From assembly GCF_036320965.1 (NCBI RefSeq), contig NC_092250.1:14167100-14231099 (forward strand): DNA of 64,000 nucleotides, read 5' to 3'. The notes under the pieces were generated by a model. The model did no database searches, had not been told where the DNA came from, and saw only the letters and a list, made by a program, of their open reading frames with translations. This DNA comes from Panulirus ornatus (Eukaryota > Arthropoda > Malacostraca > Decapoda > Palinuridae). Of this stretch, positions 1 to 11,690 are shown piece after piece. Each line of letters begins with the position of its first letter. Position 1 is the first letter of the stretch. A program made the position numbers and the translations under genes.

Positions 1-90
1 CGTAGGTGGGTCAGGACTGAGAATTAGGTGGGGTCAGTATATCACGAGATGGAGCTGGTGAGGAACATATGAAGCACAGTGAGTGGGAAA

Positions 91-318
91 GGTCAGGTAT
101 ACGTGTGGCACTACAGCATTTAGTAGGTTGGGAAGGGTCAGGTATACGTGTGGCACTACAACATTTAGTAGGTTGGGAAGGGTCAGGTATACGTGTGGCA
201 CTACAGCATTTAGTAGGTTGGGAAGGGTCAGGTATACGTGTGGCACTACAGCATTTAGTAGGTTGGGAAGGGTCAGGTATACGTGTGGCACTACAGCATT
301 TAGTAGGTTGGGAAGGTC
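91..318. repeat. 45-bp minisatellite, about 5 copies
   Basis: Five nearly identical 45-bp units, each containing ggtcaggtatacgtgtggca and then a tttagtaggttgggaag block. The unit is a multiple of three and lacks stops in several frames, so overlapping repetitive frames stay open on both strands; these are not genes. Confidence 0.95.
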
Positions 319-797
319 AGTAACACAGGGTGGTACATGTAGGAGGGACAGAAGTAAAGCGGAGTCCGGTTTCGTAAGCTGTGTGTCCTAACTGAGCTGT
401 GAGGACGTAAGGAGGTTTTAGTTAAGTGTGTGTGTGAGTGTGGTTGGTAAATTCACTTTCTCTTGAGCGCCAAGTGTTAATATTCCCGAAGAGGGATATT
501 CTTGTACCCTTTCCTTGTCCCACTCAATGGCAGATGAAGGTGTCGCCCTTCTCAAAGAAGGAAGGGAGTGGGAAGGAGGTCATACGAAAGAGGGATTAGT
601 CCTCTGGGTTCTCTCGTAGCGTCCAGAGAGGCTTCACCATAGTCTCCGAAGCCACAGTAGTGAATAATGATGGTGGGTCATTCGTCCTCTTGGTGGGGCT
701 TGGCCTCACAGCAATACCAGGGAGGTGGTGGAGTCTGGACGTCAAGAGACGTTGCAATGTCTCGCCCCACATTACTAACAGTCCACTGTGTCTCATG
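319..797. other. Unassigned sequence
   Basis: No gene, RNA or repeat family recognised. The open frames here run into the neighbouring tandem repeats and have no recognisable domain. Confidence 0.6.
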
Positions 798-898
798 ATG
801 TCTACAGATGGAGAGGAATCACTCAACATGTCTACAGATGGAGAAGAATCACTCAAGATGTCTACAGATGGAGAGGAATTACTCAGGATGTCTGCAGG

Positions 899-952
<54 letters not shown>
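798..952. repeat. 30-bp minisatellite followed by (GA)n
   Basis: About 3.3 copies of a 30-bp unit beginning atgtctacagatggagagga, running directly into about 25 GA dinucleotides (902-952). The array sits right beside the microsatellite, a pairing repeated elsewhere in the window. Confidence 0.9.
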
Positions 953-955
<3 letters not shown>

Positions 956-1341
956 ACTCAAGGAGATCATAAACTTCACATATTTCATTCAGTGCGTAGC
1001 ATAAATTTCATGAAACATTGATTCTTTTTTTTTCTTCTTTTCTCTTTATTACGAAAATTCCATCGTAGTTGACATAGCAAAAGTTTTGCCTTCATTCCAA
1101 CAATTCTCACTTCCATCTTCCCTTGAATGCTTATGAGCTCCCACGCCCGAGGCAATGTACTTAATCGAGTGGAAGGGTCTGCCACACTGTCGAGAAACAT
1201 CGACCCCCAACCGGAAGGTAAATTACCAAAATTAAAAAGAAAAAAAATATTAAACTCCCTCTGAGAGGAGATTAAAGATAAATATGCGAGATGGAGAAGC
1301 GGCGGGAGGATTGGAACAGCAGCAAGTACAAACAAGAGGAG

Positions 1342-1540
1342 GAAAAAGACATTATAGATATCTCGTACAGGAAAAAGACATAGATATCTCGTACAGGAAC
1401 AAGACATTACAGATATCTCGTACAGGAACAAGACATTACAGATATCTCGTACAGGAAAAAGACATTATAGATATCTCGTACAGGAAAAAGACATTATAGA
1501 TATCTCGTACAAGAAAAAGACATTATAGATATCTCGTAAT
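1342..1540. repeat. About 29-bp minisatellite, about 7 copies
   Basis: Units of 28-30 bp with core gacattatagatatctcgta. Small length differences (aaaaag versus aacaag) separate the copies. Confidence 0.93.
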
Positions 1541-2064
1541 GGGGCAGCAGTAATGAAACTGGTGCACTTTTAGAAGGGATGGTGAGGAAGCCGACGAATT
1601 ACAGAAACAGGAGGAGTAAAGGTCAGTGGACGAGACGTGTGCAAGAATGCAAAGGAATACAGACACAAAGGACTATAAATTTCAAAGGGAATTCAGACGT
1701 CAACAGACCGCTGGGTCCTTTCGAGGCTGTCTGTGTTTTAGTGGAGGAAGGTATCAGAGACGGAGTAGAAAGGGACGATGCAGGAACCAAGAGGAAAGAG
1801 AAACTGGGAAGCAGAGAACGACAATAGAAAATGGAGGACTTTGTGAAGGGAGGCTCTTCGTTCTGGGTCAGTGGAGGGGAATTAAGTGTTCACGGAGGAT
1901 AATGCAAACACTCGTATCACTGGAGAGTCGAAAAACATTTCATTTTTTTTTTTTCTAAGGACTTAAAGCTCTGTACTGGTAATGTCCTGGCCTTCCAAAA
2001 CACCTGCTACACATCTGTCGTGGACGTGGTGTGTCGCTGGACTTCAAGATAGCTAAGCGCTCTC
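1541..2064. other. Unassigned purine-rich sequence
   Basis: Purine-rich DNA with a 15-T run near 1943. The two short overlapping frames at 1579-1958 have no recognisable domain. Confidence 0.5.
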
Positions 2065-2222
2065 TGCAAAACTCTTGCTTTCATCACCCTAACCACCCCA
2101 TCCATAAATAGATTAAACAACCTTGGGGAGATCACACACCCCACCCCTGCCCCAGACCGACCTTCACTCGTAACCAATCACACTCCTCTCTTCCTACTCG
2201 CACACCTGCTTTACAGTTTCTC
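2065..2222 (-). mobile_element. Non-LTR retrotransposon (LINE) RT fragment
   Basis: On the minus strand this matches the RT segment around the LFMDGVV-like motif seen at 32.8 and 41.2 kb: shared blocks include cccatccataaa, aacaacc and ccaatcac. It is diverged and broken, about 155 bp, and ends in CT/TA-rich DNA on one side. A dead fragment of the family described at 40143-42545. Confidence 0.75.
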
Positions 2223-2871
2223 TCTCTCTATATATATATTTCTTTTATTAACGATTCTTACAAAGAGTTCTATCGGGATTAACCTTCACGTTGTGTAAGG
2301 AAGTCTCTTATCCATTTTCCTTTAGACCGGTACTGATTGTCTTCGTCTGTATTGATCTTAGTATTGTATTCATTTAATGATCGTGGAGATCAGCCACTTG
2401 AATTAAGTTCCCCCGTATTCTCTTCTCGAACGCGTAAATACATCATGTTTAATTGCTCGGATCATCTCGCCTTGGCATATCATACTCACTTCTCTTTTAC
2501 AGTGTTGAGTGGCGGAATTACATCGCCATCAAATAAGATAAGTGGGCTGTTTGAGGGTTTTTAAGGAGGGGAGGAAATGGGAAGAAAATGGGAGTTTTAT
2601 TACCATCTGACTTAATTAGGTTGTGTCTTGCCCACTGGGGAACGAACATTCTTGACTGATCTTCGTTAAGTCTTCTCCACTGGGGAACATCTTACTGATC
2701 TAGTGTAGGTCTGCGCCACTGGGGGATAACCTCATTGTACAGTGTGGTAACCAAGTGGCGGTAGAGCCGAAGGAGATGGTAGAGTGTAGAGAGGGTGGTA
2801 GAGTTTGTCAGTTCGAGAGAAGAACAGTGGAAGAAGCATCATGGGTGAGGCGAGGTTAGCAGAGGGAGGAG

Positions 2872-2872
<1 letters not shown>
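2223..2872. other. Unassigned sequence with a decayed about 50-bp tandem repeat
   Basis: Between about 2600 and 2750 the phrase ccactgggg recurs at roughly 50-60-bp spacing with surrounding gattct/actgatct similarity, which looks like a worn-out minisatellite. Nothing else recognised. Confidence 0.5.

Positions 2873-2906
<34 letters not shown>
2873..2906. repeat. (GT)n microsatellite
   Basis: About 17 GT dinucleotides, followed by purine-rich gaggga/agcag DNA to 3140. Confidence 0.97.
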
Positions 2907-2907
<1 letters not shown>

Positions 2908-3137
2908 AGGGAGAGTACTATTCAGCAGGGAGGAGGGAAAGCAGCAGAAGCAGGAGGTGAGGAGGGAGGGAAAGCAGCAGACGAAGCATGAGGATGGAGG
3001 GAGCAGAGTAGGGGGAAGAGGATAGATATAGAATGGCATAGGGGAAAATAGAAAGGGGGTAATTGGGTGGAGGACAAATTGACGGAGGGAGCGTAGTGGA
3101 GGAGTGGGCAGGGTGGAGACAGGAGGGAGTGGGAGGA

Positions 3138-3140
<3 letters not shown>

Positions 3141-3187
<47 letters not shown>
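3141..3187. repeat. (GA)n microsatellite
   Basis: About 23 GA dinucleotides. The CT strand gives Leu-Ser repeat frames that are artefacts. Confidence 0.97.
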
Positions 3188-3189
<2 letters not shown>

Positions 3190-3207
3190 GGGTGGCGGAA
3201 CAATAGG

Positions 3208-3343
3208 TTAGAGGGACCTCCGTGGTGTAGTGGTCAGCGTTTCCCTGACCACGACGCACGCACCGGCCATCCTTGGCCGAGCTGGCATAAGGGTCGGAGA
3301 CCAGCGCGGTCATGTGCTCATGGCCAGATAAGATGGACTTTTC

Positions 3344-3352
<9 letters not shown>
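3208..3352 (+). repeat. tRNA-like (SINE-type) unit
   Basis: The string cctccgtggtgtagtggtca closely resembles the 5' part of a tRNA with an RNA polymerase III A box (tggtgtagtgg). A similar head occurs at 17163. No clean B box follows, so this is probably a truncated or diverged tRNA-derived SINE. It runs into the next (GA)n tract. Confidence 0.55.

Positions 3353-3422
<70 letters not shown>
3353..3422. repeat. (GA)n microsatellite
   Basis: About 35 GA dinucleotides at the downstream end of the tRNA-like unit, in the position where a SINE tail would be. Confidence 0.97.
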
Positions 3423-3424
<2 letters not shown>

Positions 3425-3708
3425 CTCACATACCTTATACAAAAAATGAAGTATAAGAGTATAGGATCTGGGTCGCACAGCTGACATTACATTAGCAGAC
3501 AATACAACATGTGTTTCCCCATTTAAAGTGCATAAGCTATAGAGTCACGTGGTCTCGTCGTGTTCAATATATGATAGTGAGGATATGTTGATACAGAAGC
3601 CTTCCAAGTGAATTATAAAATCCAGCACAGATTGTAAATACTAAACCAAATGTGTTTTTTTTTTTCTTTTTTTCGTGAGGAAAGATAGACTTGGAAAATA
3701 AGTCACCT
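3423..3708. other. Unassigned sequence
   Basis: No gene or repeat family recognised; a T-rich run at 3653-3672. Confidence 0.5.
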
Positions 3709-4379
3709 TCGTCATCATTGGAATTGTATTCCACAAGGTCTTAAGTCATCATTGGAATTGTATTCCACAAGGTCTTAAGTCATCATTGGAATTGTATTCC
3801 ACAAGGTCTTTAGTCATCATTGGAATTGTATTCCACAAGGTCTTTAGTCATCATTGGAATTGTATTCCACAAGGTCTTAAGTCATCATTGGAATTGTATT
3901 CCACAAGGTCTTTAGTCATCATTGGAATTGTATTCCACAAGGTCTTTAGTCATCATTGGAATTGTATTCCACAAGGTCTTAAGTCATCATTGGAATTGTA
4001 TTCCACAAGGTCTTAAGTCATCATTGGAATTGTATTCCACAAGGTCTTAAGTCATCATTGGAATTGTATTCCACAAGGTCTTTAGTCATCATTGGAATTG
4101 TATTCCACAAGGTCTTTAGTCATCATTGGAATTGTATTCCACAAGGTCTTAAGTCATCATTGGAATTGTATTCCACAAGGTCTTTAGTCATCATTGGAAT
4201 TGTATTCCACAAGGTCTTAAGTCATTATTGGAATTGTATTCCACAAGGTCTTAAGTCATCATTGGAATTGTATTCCACAAGGTCTTAAGTCATCATTGGA
4301 ATTGTATTCCACAAGGTCTTAAGTCATCATTGGAATTGTATTCCACAAGGTCTTAAGTCATCATTGGAATTGTATTCCC
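3709..4379. repeat. 34-bp minisatellite, about 19.5 copies
   Basis: Unit gtcatcattggaattgtatt followed by ccacaaggtctta(a/t). Copies are almost identical except at one position (cttaa versus cttta) and one copy with tcattatt. Because 34 is not a multiple of three, the same peptide is read in all frames in rotation; the 76-codon frames are repeat artefacts. Confidence 0.97.
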
Positions 4380-4572
4380 TGGCTTATTCCTCCCTCCCTT
4401 CCACTGTAACCTGGTTACAGAGTAGTTGGTTTCATACCTATGGCCTGGTCGATGTAGCGCTGATCGGAGTGATGAGACCGACTGAGAAATATGGTTGTTC
4501 GTGGAAGATATATATTGTCGGTTGTATAGACGAGGCGATAGCCCTGACCTTTCGTGAAATGGCCATTTCAAG

Positions 4573-4613
4573 ATGACCCCCCCCCCCCCCATGGGGGGAG
4601 GGGGGGGGGTCAT
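4573..4613. repeat. Homopolymer palindrome C14 / G6AG10
   Basis: atgac plus fourteen C, then at, then six G, one A, ten G, then tcat. The flanks are also complementary (atgac/gtcat), so the whole 41 bp can fold back; each strand also has G-runs able to form quadruplexes. Confidence 0.9.
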
Positions 4614-4779
4614 TTTCAGCAGTGATACCAGGAAAGTGACCAGAGAAGTATTGAATATAGAGACTAGGGTCAGTCTGTTTTTTTCTTCTTTTTTCTTTTT
4701 TTTTAACCAGTGTGATGGCCCGTAGTACATCCAGTTACCACGGCTGCACCAGCTCTGTGATGTATAGCAATGCTAGGTG

Positions 4780-4781
<2 letters not shown>

Positions 4782-4821
<40 letters not shown>
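4782..4821. repeat. (GT)n microsatellite
   Basis: About 20 GT dinucleotides shortly before the large 35-bp array. Confidence 0.97.
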
Positions 4822-4855
4822 GGTGAGAGGGGGGAGGAAATTCCCGTCGCCTCCA

Positions 4856-6720
4856 CGTTTGACCTCATCTACTGACCTGATAGATTCACCCGTTTGACCT
4901 CATCTACTGACCCGATAGATTCACCCGTTTGACCTCATCCACTGACACCGATAGATTCACCCATTTGACCTCATCTACTGACCCTATAGATTCACCCGTT
5001 TGACTTCATCTACTGACCTGATAGATTCACCCGTTTGACCTCATCTACTGACCCTATAGATTCACCCGTTTGACCTCATCTACTGACACCGATAAATTCA
5101 CCCGTTTGACCTCATCTACTGACCCTATAGATTCACCCGTTTGACCTCATCCACTGACCCGATAGATTCACCCGTTTGACCTCATCTACTGACCCTATAG
5201 ATTCACCCGTTTGACCTCATCTAATGACCCTATAGATTCACCCGTTTGACCTCATCTACTGACCCTATAGATTCACCCGTTTGACCTCATCTACTGACCC
5301 TATAGATTCACCCGTTTGACCTCATCTACTGACTCGATAGATTCACCCGTTTGACCTCATCTACTGACCCTATAGATTCACCCGTTTGACCTCATCTACT
5401 GACCCTATAGATTCACCCGTTTGACCTCATCTACTGACCCTATAGATTCACCCGTTTGACCTCATCCACTGACACCGATAGATTCACCCATTTGACCTCA
5501 TCTTCTGACCCTGTAGATTCACCCGTTTGACCTCATCCACTGACACCGATAGATTCACCCGTTTGACCTCATCCACTGACACCGATAGATTCACCCATTT
5601 GACCTCATCTACTGACCCTATAGATTCACTCGTTTGACCTCATCTACTGACCCTATAGATTCACCCGTTTGACCTCATCTACTGACCCTATAGATTCACC
5701 CGTTTGACCTCATCTACTGACACCGATAAATTCACCCGTTTGACCTCATCTACTGACCCTATAGATTCACCCGTTTGACCTCATCCACTGACACCGATAG
5801 ATTCACCCGTTTGACCTCATCCACTGACACCGATAGATTCACCCATTTGACCTCATCTACTGACCCGATAGATTCACCCGTTTGACCTCATCTACTGACC
5901 CTATAGATTCACCCGTTTGACCTCATCTACTGACCCGATAGATTCACCCGTTTGACCTCATCTTCTGACCCTATAGATTCACCCGTTTGACCTCATCTTC
6001 TGACCCTATAGATTCACCCGTTTGACCTCATCTACTGACCCGATAGATTCACCCGTTTGACCTCATCTACTGACCTGATAGATTCACCCGTTTGACCTCA
6101 TCTACTGACTCGATAGATTCACCCTTTGACCTCATCTACTGACCCGATAGATTCACCCGTTTGACTTCATCTACTGACCTGATAGATTCACCCATTTGAC
6201 CTCATCTACTGACCCGATAGATTCACCCGTTTGACCTCATCTACTGACCCTATAGATTCACCCGTTTGACCTCATCTACTGACCCGATAGATTCACCCGT
6301 TTGACCTCATCTACTGACCTGATAGATTCACCCGTTTGACCTCATCTACTGACCCTATAGATTCACCCGTTTGACCTCATCTACTGACCCTATAGATTCA
6401 CCCGTTTGACCTCATCTACTGACCCGATAGATTCACCCGTTTGACCTCATCTACTGACCCTATAGATTCACCCGTTTGACCTCATCTTCTGACCCTATAG
6501 ATTCACCCGTTTGACCTCATCTACTGACCCTATAGATTCACCCGTTTGACCTCATCTACTGACCCTATAGATTCACCCGTTTGACCTCATCTACTGACCC
6601 TATAGATTCACACGTTTGACCTCATCTACTGACCCTATAGATTCACCCGTTTGACCTCATCTACTGACCCTATAGATTCACCCGTTTGACCTCATCTACT
6701 GACCCGATAGATTCACCCGT
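4856..6720. repeat. 35-bp minisatellite block, about 53 copies
   Basis: Unit gacctcatctactgacccta followed by tagattcacccgttt. Variation is confined to a few positions: ccctatag, cccgatag, cctgatag, and a 36-bp form with caccgatag; acc-cgttt/acc-cattt; ctact/cttct/ccact. One 34-bp form lacks a base near 6125. It is the largest tandem block in the window. Nearly every unit carries ttgacctca, the complement of an AGGTCA nuclear-receptor half-site; whether that matters is unknown. Confidence 0.98.
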
Positions 6721-6898
6721 AATAGTAGATGTAAGAGCGACCTCAAACCTGCAGAAAAATGCGAAGGAAATCTTTTCATTTCGGAAAGATCTCTCGAGAG
6801 CGTAATTCCTCCCATGTGTACACTTACCACAGCCCGGCCTGGCCCGGGCCATTTTCGTTTTCTTTTCATTTATTTATCAGCAGCAAACACATCGGATG

Positions 6899-6902
<4 letters not shown>

Positions 6903-6968
<66 letters not shown>
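6903..6968. repeat. (GA)n microsatellite
   Basis: About 33 GA dinucleotides. Confidence 0.97.
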
Positions 6969-6971
<3 letters not shown>

Positions 6972-7062
6972 AGTACACAGTCTTCCATTCGTAAATGCTT
7001 GCACGCAAACCGACCATCCCATCCCATCCTGATGGGGATATCTTGAAACTGGTTCCATAAGG

Positions 7063-7063
7063 T

Positions 7064-7138
<75 letters not shown>
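7063..7138. repeat. (TA)n microsatellite
   Basis: About 38 TA dinucleotides abutting the outer end of the dispersed repeat at 7139. Confidence 0.97.
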
Positions 7139-7141
<3 letters not shown>

Positions 7142-7292
7142 ATTCCTATGAGTCCACGGGGAAATGAAACACGATAAGTTCCCAAGTGCAATTTCGTGTA
7201 ATAATCACATCATCAGGGGAGACACAAGAAAGAAATACAACAGTCAGTTGATATACAACGAAGAGACGTACCTAGGACGCCATTTGGTAAAC

Positions 7293-7297
<5 letters not shown>
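7139..7297 (+). repeat. Dispersed repeat C, single arm
   Basis: One arm of the foldback element seen complete at 16630-16935. It starts attcctatgagtccacgggg and ends at ggacgccatttggtaaac. (TA)n lies immediately on both sides. Noncoding; family unnamed by me. Confidence 0.85.

Positions 7298-7384
<87 letters not shown>
7298..7384. repeat. (TA)n-(GT)n compound microsatellite
   Basis: About 30 TA followed by 13 GT units, attached to the inner end of repeat C. Confidence 0.97.
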
Positions 7385-7385
<1 letters not shown>

Positions 7386-7754
7386 GAAAATAAAGTGGAA
7401 TTAGTAAGTTATCCGTCATCCAGTTTATGATACCGACTCCTTTCAGGAGGCTGAGAAGTGGAGGAGGCCATCTCTCCTCCCTCCTTCCCCTCAGCCCCAA
7501 AGAGAGACACTGAGAACCGTCTGGGTCGTCAGTAAGACAGAGGGTTGTGCCAGGCCTTAAGACACCTGGCGAATCTAATAACACTAGGAACTCCACCGTC
7601 CCTCGAGGGCTCGTCAGAACAGTTCCTCCCAAAGGTCGCCTTCGCCCTGAACTCGAGTTGTCCTCATACTTGCGTTGACGCATTTACCAATTGTCGTTTT
7701 TTTGCGTATAGGAAATGACCCAGTCCTTTAACTTCAAAGGCTACATACGTTTGG

Positions 7755-7758
<4 letters not shown>
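7385..7758. other. Unassigned sequence
   Basis: No recognisable gene. The long minus-strand frame crossing this stretch continues into the (TA)/(CA) tract and is not credible coding. Confidence 0.5.

Positions 7759-7820
<62 letters not shown>
7759..7820. repeat. (GA)n microsatellite
   Basis: About 31 GA dinucleotides. Confidence 0.97.
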
Positions 7821-7823
<3 letters not shown>

Positions 7824-8230
7824 GGTGTGTACCACAGATTGATTTCGTACGCCTCTCCTCACATGGATGGCTGCCAGCCACAACCTCAGTGTGAGGGAAG
7901 TTAACATCATGTCATGAAGGGTGTTTTCATAACCTAGGGGTTGGCGAGTGATCCTGGAGCCAGGGAGATGGTGGGAGGAGAGAGAGCCGGAGGTAGACGT
8001 GGGGCTGGGAAAGTCCAAACACAGAGAGGGATCCTTAAAAATCCCTTTTCATGAGGTGTCATATCTTCACTGGTGTTGGGAAAGCAGATTTCCCTACTTC
8101 GTACTTAGGGTGAATTCCGTCTTGGGCTGCTGCTGCTGGTCTCCATATTGGCACACAGCAAGGTGGGTGTCTCTGGGCATTAATGTGTGCTCACGAAAGA
8201 ACCTTATACCTCACGTAGTATGGCACATCT
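7821..8230. other. Unassigned sequence
   Basis: No gene recognised; a 111-codon frame starting at 7948 has no recognisable domain. Confidence 0.5.
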
Positions 8231-8794
8231 TCGTCAGTAGTAAGCTGAACGTGTACTTTGGCCCTACTGCAGTAGTAAGCTGAACGTGTATTATGGCCCT
8301 ACTGCACTAGTAAGGTGGACGTGTACTATGGCCCTACTACAGCAGTAAGGTGGACGTGCACTATGGCCCTAATGCAGTAGTAAGGTGGACGTGTACTATG
8401 GCCCTTCTGCAGTAGTAAGCTGGACGAGTACTATGGCCCTACTGCATTAGTAAGCAAGACGAGTACTATGGCCCTACTGCATTAGTAAGCTGGACGAGTA
8501 CTATGGCCCTACTGCAGTAGTAAGCTGAACGTGTACTATGGCCCTTCTGCAGTAGTAAGCTGGACGTGTATTATGGCCCTACTGCTGTAGTAAGCTGGAC
8601 GTGCACTATGGCCCTACTGCAGTAGTAAGCTGGACGAGTACTATGGCCCTACTGCAGTTGTAAGCTGGACGTGCACTATGGCCCTACTGCAGTAGTAAGC
8701 TGGACGTGTACTATGGCCCTACTGCAGTAGTAAACTGGACGTGTACTATGGCCCTACTGCAGTAGTAAACTGGACGTGTACTATAGCCCTACTG

Positions 8795-8826
<32 letters not shown>
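8231..8826. repeat. 35-bp minisatellite (about 16 copies) ending in (CA)n
   Basis: Unit agtagtaagctggacgtgta followed by ctatggccctactgc. Divergence is higher at the left edge (tgaacgtgtactttgg) and lower inside. The array passes into about 15 CA dinucleotides at 8796-8826. Confidence 0.96.
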
Positions 8827-8831
<5 letters not shown>

Positions 8832-8963
8832 CACCACCGACTCCAATTCCTTTCCCCTGTCACGCCTCCTTCTAGTAGGGTAGGTAGAGCTGGCAGACAC
8901 AAGCCACCACACGCTCAAGGATGTTTATGGTAGAGGAATATATGTTATTTTCCCCTTCCTCCT

Positions 8964-8997
<34 letters not shown>

Positions 8998-9515
8998 CTC
9001 CTCCTCTTCCTCCTCCTCCTTCTTCTACCCCACCTCCTCCTCCTTCTACCCCTCCTCCCACACCACATCTGGGCCGCGTAAGGTCCACGGAAGCTGATGT
9101 GTTACATCACCTACACTTGTACCGAGGCGCCCCCCCCCCTGAAGATGGCTGGCTTTGGATGACGGTCCACTTAAAGACGACCTCCTCCTGCCGGCGTCTT
9201 GAGAGGCAGTGTGGAAGAGGTGGGGCGTCTCGCCCCTCCGTCAGGTGGGGGTGTCACACACACTCCGTCAGGTGGAGACCTACTGCTGCTGTGGTCTGTG
9301 ACTGTGAGGTGTTGGTCGTACCTTTTGGTGAGGCTGTGTGAGTCGTTCCGAATAGAGGGGGGTGAATTCATTTTTTTTTTTTTTTTTTGTTCATTCGTAG
9401 AAAATGGGTTGAAGGCAGGAAAAGAAAACGGGGTGAGGGTAAAGGGGTAGTTCGAAAATGGGAGGAGGAGGAGGTCGAATGTGTATAGGTGCAAGATATC
9501 TGATGTCTGTTAAAA

Positions 9516-9518
<3 letters not shown>
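8827..9518. other. Polypyrimidine and unassigned sequence
   Basis: 8957-9056 is a (TCC/TTC)n polypyrimidine tract. 9369-9388 is a T run. The rest has several overlapping open frames but no recognisable protein. Confidence 0.6.

Positions 9519-9611
<93 letters not shown>
9519..9611. repeat. (CT)n microsatellite
   Basis: About 46 CT dinucleotides, the longest such tract in the window. Confidence 0.98.
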
Positions 9612-9613
<2 letters not shown>

Positions 9614-9949
9614 GCAGGGCAGAAAGGAGGACCACCACACCTCCCATAATCTTTTTTTTCTTTTTTCAGCCAAATAGACAAAAGTGGGAAAATCACCTCC
9701 TCCTACTCCAGCGTCTGGTGTGTGTGTGTGTGTGTGTGTGTGTGCCATTTCACGTGGATCAGATGATCGTAAGATAAACAGGTGCAGAGCTAAAAGGTGG
9801 AGAGAAGGGGGAAAAGGGGAAAAAAATAGATTCCCCCAATTCCCCCCCTGAAATTGCAAAGCAAATGGGAGTCCAGCTCAATAGATTAGGCCTGCCTGCT
9901 CAATGGATCACCTTGCAGGCTTCCCCGTGGTGGCGGCGTCTGGCGCCAC

Positions 9950-9955
<6 letters not shown>
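9612..9955. other. Unassigned sequence with (GT)n
   Basis: Contains (GT)13 at about 9718-9744; otherwise nothing recognised. Confidence 0.5.

Positions 9956-10020
<65 letters not shown>
9956..10020. repeat. (GA)n microsatellite
   Basis: About 32 GA dinucleotides. Confidence 0.97.
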
Positions 10021-10024
<4 letters not shown>

Positions 10025-10110
10025 ACAAGCAGCCGTGCATGACAATTGGGTAGCTTGTCTGTGTGAATGGACATATCTGGATGTTGCATCTTGTGTCTTT
10101 CTTCCTATTA

Positions 10111-10115
10111 CACAC

Positions 10116-10149
<34 letters not shown>

Positions 10150-10208
10150 AGATGGAACAGAAAAGGGGGCCAAGGGAGGATATTCCCTCTAAGGCTCAGT
10201 CCTCTGTT

Positions 10209-10275
<67 letters not shown>
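10111..10275. repeat. (CA)n, repeat B fragment and (TA)n
   Basis: (CA)n at 10111-10148. Then 10150-10208 matches the part of dispersed repeat B containing gggggccaaggg and cctctaaggctcagtcctct, cut off by (TA)33 at 10210-10275. That (TA)n in turn is the tail of the LINE copy to the right. Confidence 0.85.
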
Positions 10276-10279
<4 letters not shown>

Positions 10280-11610
10280 TTATTTTTTTTATTATTTTTG
10301 CTTTGTCGCTGTCTCCCGCATTTGCGAGGTAGCGCAAGGAAACAGAAGAAAGAAATGGCCCAATCCACCCCCATACACATGTATATACACACACGTCCAC
10401 ACACGCAAATATACATACCTATACATCTCAGTGTACACATATATATACACACACAGACACATACATATATACCCATGCACACAATTCACACTGTCTGCCC
10501 CCATTCATTCCCATCGCCACCTCGCCACACATGGAATACCATCCCCCTCCCCCCTCATGTGTGCGAGGTAGCGCTAGGAAAAGACCAACAAAGGCCCCAT
10601 TCGTTTACACTCAGTCTCTAGCTGTCATGCAATAATGCCCGAAACCACAGCTCCCTTTCCACATCCAGGCCCCACACAACTTTCCATGGTTTACCCCAGA
10701 CGCTTCACATGCCCTGATTCAATCCACTGACAGCACGTCAACCCCGGTATACCACATCGATCCAATTCACTCTATTCCTTGCCCTCCTTTCACCCTCCTG
10801 CATGTTCAGGCCCCGATCACTCAAAATCTTTTTCACTCCATCTTTCCACCTCCAGTTTGGTCTCCCACTTCTTCTCGTTCCCTCCACCTCTGACACATGT
10901 ATCCTCTTGGTCAATCTTTCCTCACTCATTCTCTCATGTGCCCAAACCATTTCAAAACACCCTCTTCTGCTCTCTCAACCACGCTCTTTTTATTTCCACA
11001 CATCTCTCTTACCCTTACGTTACTTACTCGATCAAACCACCTCACACCACACATTGTCCTCAAACATCTCATTTCCAGCACATCCACCCTCCTGCGCACA
11101 ACTCTATCCATAGCCCACGCCTCGCAACCATACAACATTGTTGGAACCACTATTCCTTCAAACATAGCCATTTTTGCTTTCCGAGATAATGTTCTCGACT
11201 TCCACACATTCTTCAAGGCTCCCAGGATTTTCGCCCCCTCCCCCACCCTATGATTCACTTCCGCTTCCATGGTTCCATCCGCTGCCAGATCCACTCCCAG
11301 ATATCTAAAACACATTACTTCCTCCAGTTTTTCTCCATTCAAACTTACCTCCCAATTGACTTGACCCTCAACCCTACTGTACCTAATAACCTTGCTCTTA
11401 TTCACATTTACACTTAACTTTCTTCTTTCACACACTTTACCAAACTCAGTCACCAGCTTCTGCAGTTTCTCACATGAATCAGCCACCAGTGCTGTATCAT
11501 CAGCGAACAACAACTGACTCACTTCCCAAGCTCTCTCATCCCCAACAGACTTCATACTTGCCCCTCTTTCCAAAACTCTTGCATTCACGTCCCTAACAAC
11601 CCCATCCATA

Positions 11611-11616
<6 letters not shown>
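10276..11616 (-). mobile_element. LINE copy, 3' half with RT C-terminal region
   Basis: On the minus strand the frame reads through the RT catalytic box ([11 protein letters not shown]), the conserved downstream block VNVNKSKVIRYSR and the C-terminal region with YGCEAWAMD and KWFGHM. It breaks at about 10926 by a small deletion and resumes in another frame down to 10738 (block GRPNWRWKDGV). The noncoding 3' region (10276-10735) ends in gcgggagacagcgacaaagc plus an A/T-rich tail that becomes (TA)n. The 5' side stops abruptly at cccatccataaacaa against another (TA)n. 5'-truncated, with a frame break, so not active. Clade RTE-like by the C-terminal motifs (inference). Confidence 0.9.

Positions 11617-11689
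<73 letters not shown>
11617..11689. repeat. (TA)n microsatellite
   Basis: About 36 TA dinucleotides placed exactly at the 5' truncation point of the LINE copy. Confidence 0.97.

Positions 11690-11690
<1 letters not shown>

Noticed and set aside
985..1431. 148-codon minus-strand frame
   Set aside because: Overlaps the 29-bp array and A/T-rich DNA; composition biased, no recognisable family.
9368..9859. 163-codon minus-strand frame
   Set aside because: Made of a (CT/GA)n run and low-complexity flanks; no domain.
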